From: Chimonanthus salicifolius
Taxonomy: Eukaryota; Streptophyta; Magnoliopsida; Laurales; Calycanthaceae
Length of the DNA: 64,000 nt
NCBI GenBank assembly: GCA_013350335.1
Contig: CM023540.1
Coordinates: 51,008,552-51,072,551, forward strand
Reading direction: 5' to 3'
How positions within the stretch are numbered: the stretch's first letter is position 1; every line of letters begins with the position of its first letter. Under the pieces are notes generated by a model. The model had not been told where the DNA came from. It was given only the letters and a program-made list of their open reading frames with translations, and did not search any database. The position numbers were made by a program, and so were the translations under genes. This document shows positions 56,220 to 64,000 of this stretch, piece after piece.

Positions 56220-58025
56220 TTCAATTCCCACTCCACCTCAAACTATCATTCTCCGTTGAGTTACTTGGTGTGTGAGGAGAAATGTAACAAATATTGTCGA
56301 GATTTTCGTTTTTATCACAAAAATCTCAGCAAAATAACGTAATTGCAATAAAAATAGGAATTTAACAATAAAAATGCATTTTTATCACGATTTTACTATT
56401 CTCGGAGTTGCACGGACGGAAATGCGGAATTAAGAGGCCCAACATTTCCGCACGTGCACGGAAAATCTGGAATTAAATGTAAATTTATTTAGGCTTGAGT
56501 ATTTATCGGGTGGATATTTTTTGAATAGGGATTTCTTTTATTAGAAGATTTTTTTTAATAATTATAAGAGATATTATAAGAAAATAAAAGACAATAAATT
56601 TCTTATGAAAAAAACTTGTTTGATAAATATTAATAGAGATATTTGATTTATCATCGATTTCATGATAATTAATAATATTAGTAGACGTATGTAACATAAA
56701 TAATTAAAAATACATTCTAATATGAGTATAATTATTGAATAATATTCGCGAGATTGAGTAATAATTTTCATTCTATTAAAAATTATATAAGTGTCCATAG
56801 ATTCCATGGAATAAAATTAATGTAAACCCATAAACGTAACTCGAAATAGGTATTAATCATTAAATTCCACCTGTAAAATGTGAAATAAAAATAATATTTT
56901 ACATATAAAATTATTTTTAAAGTCCTATCAAATATTAAAAAAAATAAAATAGATTCATCATTCAGTGGGCCATGTGCTTATGTTTAAATTTTGAAACAAA
57001 CATCCAAATAAAAATGACAATGATCTAAATAGACATTAAATGAATTAGAAGTAAATATTTAATTAACCCCAAAAAATAAAACATTACTGAAATTTCAATC
57101 TTTATAACAATATCTAAATGTTTAACAAATTGTGTTAATATGAAATTTTTACTACAATATATATTAAAGTTCTAAAAATATTATGTTTAAGCAAAAAATC
57201 TCTTTAAACATTAACTAATTGTGTTTTTTTTTTTAAATATTTACATTTTCTACGAGATTTTCCCGTTAAATTCCCTTTAAAAATTCGAGAATTTGAAAAT
57301 ATTCCGTTATTAATAATTGCCGTTAATATCCTGAGAACGAGATTTATCACATTGGCGTGGAGGGGGAGACATGTCCTTATAATTAGTCCGAGTGTTTTAA
57401 GAGATCTGAACACGCCATAAAAAAACTTGACAAATATCATCATATATAGTATACATTAGTTAATATTTTAGTTTTAGAGAATGCCCATATTATAATTTAT
57501 AGCATTGATATATAGCTAATACTTTGAGCTTTTCATTTTGCTATATGAAAAATCCAAAGTGTCTATCAGCGAATTTTGAATCTAAGGTCTCAACTAGACC
57601 AACGAAAGTATGGTCTTGAACCAGATTATTTGAACAAGATAATAATTTTTTAATTAAATCTATATTTATACTATCTCATTTTGAGATACAGTCATCCTTT
57701 GATTAAGCTCAAGCTATATATAGATGGATAAAACTTTAAAACTTTTAAAATTGTACTCAGGAGTAAGAATGATAAATTCAAGTTGAACTTAGATGTATTT
57801 CATGCGTTAATTTGCAAAATACTTCTTTTATCTTTTGTCTCAATTTCAAACTCTCTCTTAATTATAATACAAAAATATTTTAGTAAGATAATTTATCATG
57901 ATAACTTATAAAAATACAGAAGCATAGAAAATCACATTAAATGAGTAAAAATTATATGAATTGAAGATGGATAAAATTTAACTCCTATCACATCACTCTA
58001 TCTTTATAAGACGGGCCATAAAAAA
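56220..58025. other. AT-rich intergenic DNA
   Basis: Strongly AT-rich with many short runs of A and T. No gene, and no transposon ends that I recognise. Confidence 0.6.
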
Positions 58026-58219
58026 TACTCTCTCCGTCCCATTTTAGTTGTCTCATTTGAAACATTTGTATTTTTTAAGAAACTCTCTATATAAGTCCAG
58101 CATTCTATATTTCATCCATTTTCAACACACTTTATACTAGTCTAATACAAATGAGACAACTATTTTGGAACAATTCTAAAATCCATATAAGACAATTAAA
58201 TTAGAACAGAGTGAGTGTA
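58026..58219. mobile_element. Stowaway-like MITE
   Basis: Left end TACTCTCTCCGTCCCATTTT and right end AATTAAATTAGAACAGAGTG followed by AGTGTA are imperfect inverted repeats with flanking TA. CTCCCTCCGTCCC-type termini and a TA target are the mark of Stowaway (Tc1/mariner-type) MITEs. Length is about 190 bp. An internal copy pair TTGTCTCATTTG/CAAATGAGACAA extends the fold. Confidence 0.85.
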
Positions 58220-60610
58220 AAATTTATTGCAGTCAATCTTTTAACCACTAAAATAATATACGTAACATGATTGGATGCATGTGAGATGTCACCCATCTCT
58301 TATCTATGTGGTCTTCCATACATTGCATCAAACCATGTTGACCTATTATATTTAATAAAGTGTTTAAAAATATATCTCATTTGAGGGAATTTGTTATTAT
58401 AAAATTTTAATTAATAAAGAGTACTTTGAAATTTAGTTTGTTAGAAGGAAGTATTTACAGTTGAATAAAAAATATAGGGATAACTTTTACAATTATTGAA
58501 ACGAAGGGTAGTTTTTGCAATTAAAGTAAGAGATAAAAATATTTATAAATTACCCTACTCTATATATTCCTACTCAGAATGAATAAAATAATAATACTCA
58601 ATAAAAATTAATTATCAGTTGCCAAGAACCCATTCACAAATATATAATTCTCATACTAGACGCTGTTAGACTATCTTGGGTAGATATCTTGGCCATGTAT
58701 CTTCTGCATCTGGGTCCCATGTTTGATGGCCCATAAGGAATTGAATAGTGGGCCCAATATTCCATAACAAAGGCCTAGATAGAAATATGCGTTTGACCTC
58801 AACCAGGTTTAGATGGGCTAGATCCAAGGTCTATCCAGATTGAAGGTCTTGGATCCTAAATCTCTCTCCACAGCCAAATCCATGACGATACACAAGTTAC
58901 GGGTTATGGATTCTAATCTGCTGATTCTATAGCTTCCATTGCTTGACCTAGATGTTGGGCTTTTCTCATATTTTGAAAATTCGAGATTCACAAGTCATGG
59001 CATTGAGTTAGGGGTCAAAAAAACGCCTGAGATATCTCGTATCGGCCTTATAGCCGAGATTTGTAAAAAAAAAAAAACAGAAAGAAAAAAAAATCGCCCG
59101 ACATATCTCGTATCGGCCTTATGGCCGAGATTTGTAAAAAAAAAAGAGAGAGAGAGAAAAAAATCGCCCGATATCTACGAGATATCAGACGTCGAGATCT
59201 CGGGTCCACCATTTTTGCACCCTTGCATTGAGTAGATATCTCGTTTTAGAATTCTTGATAAAGAGCTCCCGTGAAGACAAGAAAAAGCCTAATTTTTATG
59301 CTCTTCATTTTTTATAAACAACTCTTAATATGGTAGTTTAATTGGTAAACACTTTGACTCAGGAATCAAAGATCCTAGATTCAAGTTTTATAGTCACTCA
59401 ATGCCCCCCGTGGTTTGCAAAAGACTCCGTACATCTGGAGTTTTATTTAATGTCCTGTACTCAGAGAGAGGTGAGGGTCTTACGTTTCTTTGTAAAAAAA
59501 AAAAGGACAAACAACTTTAATTTAAAAAAATTATATTTAGAGCAGGATGCTTGTTCTTTCATTTTTAATTATAGATATAAAATTCAAATTTAGGGTAACA
59601 ACAATATTAAAAAATATTTTATTATGTTTTTAATTCAAAGATAGTCTTAAACATATTTAAAAGAATATTGCTTTCAACCTGATTAATGCTTGGGTCTTAA
59701 TATGCTTAGTATTCAAAATATTGTTTCCAATGAATTGCCGAAATCAGGTATACCTTCTATATAATTTACAGTTTCATATACAAGGTTATTTAATTTTTTA
59801 AATCTCACATTAATATTTTAAGCTATTACCTTAAGCTAAGTTAATGTATTGTTTTTAAATAGTCCAACCTTGTTGTAACTCATCGTTGTTGTTCATGGAG
59901 GAAAGGCTCAACGCCTCAACGTTTGCATGCACATGATCATTGAGAGTAAAAGCCAATAGTAAATTCAATTCGATTCATTTTATAAATAGATAAATTCGAT
60001 TTAAAACTTATTTATAAATAAATAGATTCAATTAATTTGACTATTAATATATTTGTAGGGAACACATTCATAGATTCAAAGAATAGTTTTGGTATAAGTC
60101 TTGTCATAAAAAATCTATTTTGATCATATAAATGGATAATTCGACTTGAATGTAACCCATCTGAGTTTGAAACAAATGTGAACCAACTTAACTTGTTTAA
60201 AAAATTTGAAATTAATCTCAACCCTTTAAATGAAATCTTGAATTCTATTCAACCATCTTGCATTTAAAAATAAAAAACATTACCAAATTTATTTAGCTCA
60301 TCTTCTACTCTTTTTAATGTGGCTTAACCAAGTCAAATGATGCACTTGCTCCATGATCTCTACAACTGGCTAAGATGGAAACTTACTCTTTTTAACAACT
60401 CCATAATTTCACTGTCAAAATCAAATCTAAGTAGTTTTACTTCAATTCAAATATCTCAAGGGAAAGTTCCCATTTCTCTTTCCTTCATCCTCTCACAAAT
60501 CACTGCTAGAAGGCTCCTTAACTAGCTCTAAATGGATCAGTTGTTGGAATTTCTTTCTACTTTGACCCTCTTCTCCTGCCTTCATCTTCTCACTATGGCC
60601 TCTTTCTAGT
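58220..60610. other. Intergenic DNA with one local tandem repeat
   Basis: AT-rich. Apart from the tandem repeat at 59018-59190 I see no supported feature. Confidence 0.5.
59018..59190. repeat. Tandem ~76-bp repeat with ATATCTCGTATCGGC
   Basis: The block ATATCTCGTATCGGCCTTAT (then RGCCGAGATTTGT and a run of A) occurs near 59032 and 59104. A third partial copy ends in GATATCTACGAGATATC, itself nearly palindromic. CGGCCTTATAGCCG within the unit is also a small hairpin. Confidence 0.8.
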
Positions 60611-60706
60611 ATGAAGTCGGCGAAAGCGAAGGGATGGGTTGTTCCTCCTTCCGATGATGATCAATTCTACAATGAATGGGCATCAAAGAAGAGGTTCCTA
60701 GTCGGC
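60611..60706 (+). pseudogene. Possible isolated first exon, unknown protein
   Basis: An ATG at 60611 opens 32 codons reading MKSAKAKGWVVPPSDDDQFY then NEWASKKRFLVG, and then meets GTGAGTG, a good plant splice donor, at 60707. Codon use and composition look coding, unlike the AT-rich surroundings. No continuation exon was found downstream before the LTR at 60883. It may be a gene fragment or chance; I do not recognise the family. Confidence 0.25.
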
Positions 60707-61331
60707 GTGAGTGTATTTACAAGGAAAAGGAAAACCATCTCTTAATTTTGATGAAGTGAAATTTCATGCATCTAAGTAAGCTCAGGCATTTAAACTAAAA
60801 CTTCAAATTTTACTAGTTCTACTTGTTTGTCGTGAAGAAAATCAATATCCTATTCAAATAAGAAAAATATAAGTTGATTCTTTGTAATGGCCCGCCCTCT
60901 CCCACCTAGATCAGAGTTATAATAAATGGACAATTCCGTGGAGAGAGAGGAGACGTCATGACGCAATTCGAGTCTGAGTTCGTAAACTCAATCCTCAACT
61001 GGCCCAACCTAGCATGCGCATGGATTGAAATCCATGAAAACATTTACACATGCTAGAATAAATAACAGAAAGATTAATAATATACATTTATGATCATAGC
61101 GAACTCACATCTCAAAGCAAAAATTAACAATTCTCCATAAGTCAACCATAAATATCCAAACGCATAATAACTGAAGTTATTACATCCCCTAAATAAATTT
61201 CCTTATAAATCACATTGTCTCGAAACTAAATAAAAAATTAAATAAATAAAACTAAAATATCTATGCTTTCTCCTAGCATCTATCTCGCTTACGCTTGACT
61301 GCTACTTGGTCCAGCCTCATTTTCCTTTCTC

Positions 61332-61719
61332 TAGAGCTGAAATTGGGCCGGGTCGGGTTGGGTTTTTTAAAACCCAACCTGGCCCGAGTTACTAATATAT
61401 GGAACCCGATCTGAACTTCTGACCTGGACGTCTTGACCCGACCTTGACCCGAATTATAACCTGACTCAACCCGAAACCCGATCCGACCCACATTTTGAAC
61501 TTACTTTAGCCTACTTTTTACCGGGTCGGGTCGGGTTTGATCGGGTCGAGTTGGGTTAATTTAAAAATCTCTCAACCCAACCTGACCTAAATTTAATGGG
61601 GGTTTCTGACTTCTCAACCCGACCCGACCCACTGACCCGACTTTCATAACCCGACCCTTATGATTTTCGGGTCGGGTCATGCGAGTTCAGGCCAAAACCC
61701 GACCCGAGTTTCACCCCTA
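61332..61719. mobile_element. GGGTCGGGT-rich hAT-type MITE, copy 2
   Basis: Begins TAGAGCTGAAATTGGG and ends GAGTTTCACCCCTA, with flanking perfect 8-bp duplications CCTTTCTC (61324-61331 and 61720-61727). The length is 388 bp. It is the reverse of the copy at 55845-56219 and pairs with it over nearly its whole length. The exact duplication shows a true hAT-type insertion rather than satellite expansion. Confidence 0.92.
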
Positions 61720-63466
61720 CCTTTCTCTGATCTGCAACTTCATTTAAAGGGAAAAAATTTATGGGCTTTGTCAACACGCCCAGTAGGAATTCTATTCATA
61801 AGGGGGTGCACAAAGGAGTGTTATAGTAAATCATTTTCCAAAAAACATATCACAATACATTTTTCAAAACCAATATCATATCATTATAACGTTGCCATAC
61901 TTTTTCAAATGATAACATAATATAATATCTAAACATCTCATGCTCAAACTATAATCCATAGTTTCCATAATAGGACCTGCCATGAGTGTTATTAACAACG
62001 CATGCATTTTCCATGTCTTATGATACGCATCCAACAATTTAACCGGACCCTCCGGCGGTGAGTTGCCTCCAATACCCATTCTTTGCGGTGGCATCCACCT
62101 GGGGACTGTTCCCTATCCACATTTTTTACAATCGAGACTATCAGTGGAGTGTGGTCTCCTCCCTCTGAGCAGGGTTTCGGGATTGGTTACCCAGGGGCTC
62201 TTCGTCCCAATCATATGCCATTTTGTTTCCTTTCGGGACTTCTCTGACCTAGGAGCTCTATGGTCCAATTATCATTTCGGGACTTCTATGACCCAAGAGC
62301 ACTATGGCCCAACTCATTTTCATTATTCACGATGACAAAGCGTAATCGTACAATCTGACTTTGGTTGTCAAATACAATTCCCATCTCATGCAACAAACAT
62401 GAGGTACATGAATGCAAAATGATTCTCTCATAAATTCCCATTTATTATCAATCATAAGCATAATTTCTTATCATATATTTCTAAATGCTTCCGTACCTAA
62501 AAAATGAAATAAGCATCATTTTCGAAAATAAACTTGTATAACCTTTTAAGAAACCAAATCATATTTATCATAATCATAACAACATAATTGGGAATACACC
62601 CTAGTGCTTCAACGATGTAGGAACCCTACCTGATCGAAGATGATCAGCGAAGAGAGATGAATCGCGGGATAGCACCAAAAGTGTCATGGTTACTCTCGGT
62701 TCTTCGTTTGTATGCATATGTCGAAAACATAATTCGCATGTCACTAAGTTGTAATTTCTAATAATATTAATGATTATTCACTATTTCCAATTGATCTAAT
62801 CTACATGTACTCGTGGAATGTCTCTAAGGTATGGGCTAGTTTTTATTGAGACTGTGACTTAGTGTTCAACAAATTAATTATAACTATATAAATCAATTTG
62901 AGAAACTTGATTCACTTGAAAATTGACTAAATAAATTCCTTTAAATAATTTTGAAGTCAAAATAAATAAAAGGACTCGTTTGTGAACATAATAAATAATT
63001 GCAAAGTAGGTCAATTTGAATCCATGAAACAAAATAAAGTAGTAACATACTGCTAATGGTATGAAAATATTGTCTTTACATTGAAGTTTATTTTCTTTTC
63101 TCAAAACAAGTTTAAACAAAAATATATGAAAGTTTTAACATAAACAACTGTAACAAAAGGTCTTAATTCATAAACCTATTTAATCCTGTGGATTAAACCA
63201 AACTAAAGAATGTCCAACTATGATCCGTTAATCTGGACATTTGGTGACAATGGATAGAAAAAACAGCAGAATGAATGAGAAACAAGAAAAAACATAGGAT
63301 TTTGGGAAGTGGAAACTTCCCTTTTTTGGTCTTTTTGATTAATTTTTTCAAATGTCGATTGTACAATCTCTCTGGTGTGCATTCACAAGTTGGAGACCGC
63401 AAAAAAAACAAAGAGAAAAGGGAAGAAATGGGCAAAAACTGCTCAAACTGTCGGCAGTCTTCAAGT

Positions 63467-63610
63467 ACCACTTGACTGGTACGTTGACTGGTACTATTCA
63501 CTGAATGTGCGAGACCTCGACTGCTATCATTAGAGAGTTGTCTGTTCTTACAAACAGACACTAGACGATGTACCAGTCGACTGGTGGATCGACTGGTATT
63601 GTTCACAGGC
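63467..63610. repeat. Repeats of GACTGGTA with palindrome ACCAGTCGACTGGT
   Basis: CCACTTGACTGGTACGTTGA with CTGGTACTATTCAC (63468-63500) is echoed about 105 bases later by ACCAGTCGACTGGTGGATCG with ACTGGTATTGTTCAC (63571-63605). The second copy includes a perfect 14-base palindrome. It lies within the long LTR block. Confidence 0.75.
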
Positions 63611-64000
63611 ATGACTGTTATCCATATTTGGTTTAAGCCCGGGGCGATTGATCATAGACACTATTGCATCGGCCTTGTCTCAGCAATACATCATGAGCAC
63701 GAATGTATCTTCCTGAGACCAACTGTGTTTGACAGACCATTGTATCCAGATACCTTGACAATCCATATGATGGGTCGTATGACCATGATTGATCTTCTTG
63801 TCATATGGTGATGGGTCGCTGACATGATGTGTCGACCATGACAGTGAATTCATATTTCCAAGTTGGGTTCTTATTCATGTCAAAACACATTTTAGGCTTG
63901 ATTAATTTTCTAGATGTGATGTCTAAGCCTAGGGATGGTCCACCTAAGGTTTGGGTTCCACATAAGGTAATCTATGGTCAATTACATTTCGTGATTGCTA

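Larger units (their letters stand above)
60883..64000 (-). repeat. Long chromovirus-type LTR, running off the window
   Basis: The left end TGTAATGGCCCGCCCTCTCC resembles the left ends at 27894 and, reversed, 24404. ACACGCCCAGTAGGAATTC near 61775 matches the block near 28373. Repeated GGGACTTCTCTGACC/GGGACTTCTATGACC units lie at 62240-62300. By comparison with the other blocks it should be the 3' end of a minus-strand LTR. A hAT-type MITE (61332-61719) is inserted. The right end is not in the window. Confidence 0.5.

Overview
The window is nuclear DNA of a seed plant, most likely a woody, repeat-rich angiosperm. The signs are GT-AG introns, Ty1/copia and Ty3/gypsy retrotransposons with plant-type primer sites, TRIM, hAT and Stowaway-like elements, and one intact eight-exon gene for a plastid-type protein. 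There are no bacterial operons. Most of the sequence is transposable-element debris of different ages, often nested.

Layout. 1-1090: AT-rich and TTACCCC-rich tandem repeats. 1091-4650: decayed Ty1/copia element. 4659-7355: AGTCCCACAT-type repeat, then an internally deleted chromovirus (minus strand). 8382-8838: LINE RNase H remnant. 11084-11290: copia-type LTR. 11572-13153: C-terminal part of a cereblon-like (CULT domain) gene, apparently a relic. 14240-14739: another LTR. 17218-25748: nested composite. The outer unit has 20-bp perfect terminal inverted repeats and a TTTTA target duplication. It contains a complete 537-bp TRIM and a chromovirus-type solo LTR, and the solo LTR contains a decayed gene fragment. 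27894-34957: Ty3/gypsy element (minus strand). 37146-42382: Reina-like chromovirus with both LTRs. 43835-55243 (minus): the one intact gene. 55845-64000: AT-rich DNA with a hAT-type MITE pair, a Stowaway-like MITE and part of another long LTR.

The intact gene encodes a CBBY-like HAD phosphatase. I could join all eight exons in frame, giving 972 nt and 323 residues with every splice site GT-AG. In plants this family dephosphorylates xylulose-1,5-bisphosphate, a Rubisco inhibitor, in the chloroplast. Its introns carry a 1.04-kb hAT-type element with a second inverted-repeat element inside it, and a 2.36-kb Tat-type solo LTR.

I found no new multi-gene system. The points most worth checking are the cereblon relic with a preserved tri-tryptophan pocket, the nested composite, the shared hairpin motif of the TRIM-type LTRs, and the transposon load of the CBBY introns. 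All alignments were made by eye, and family names at clade level are inferences.
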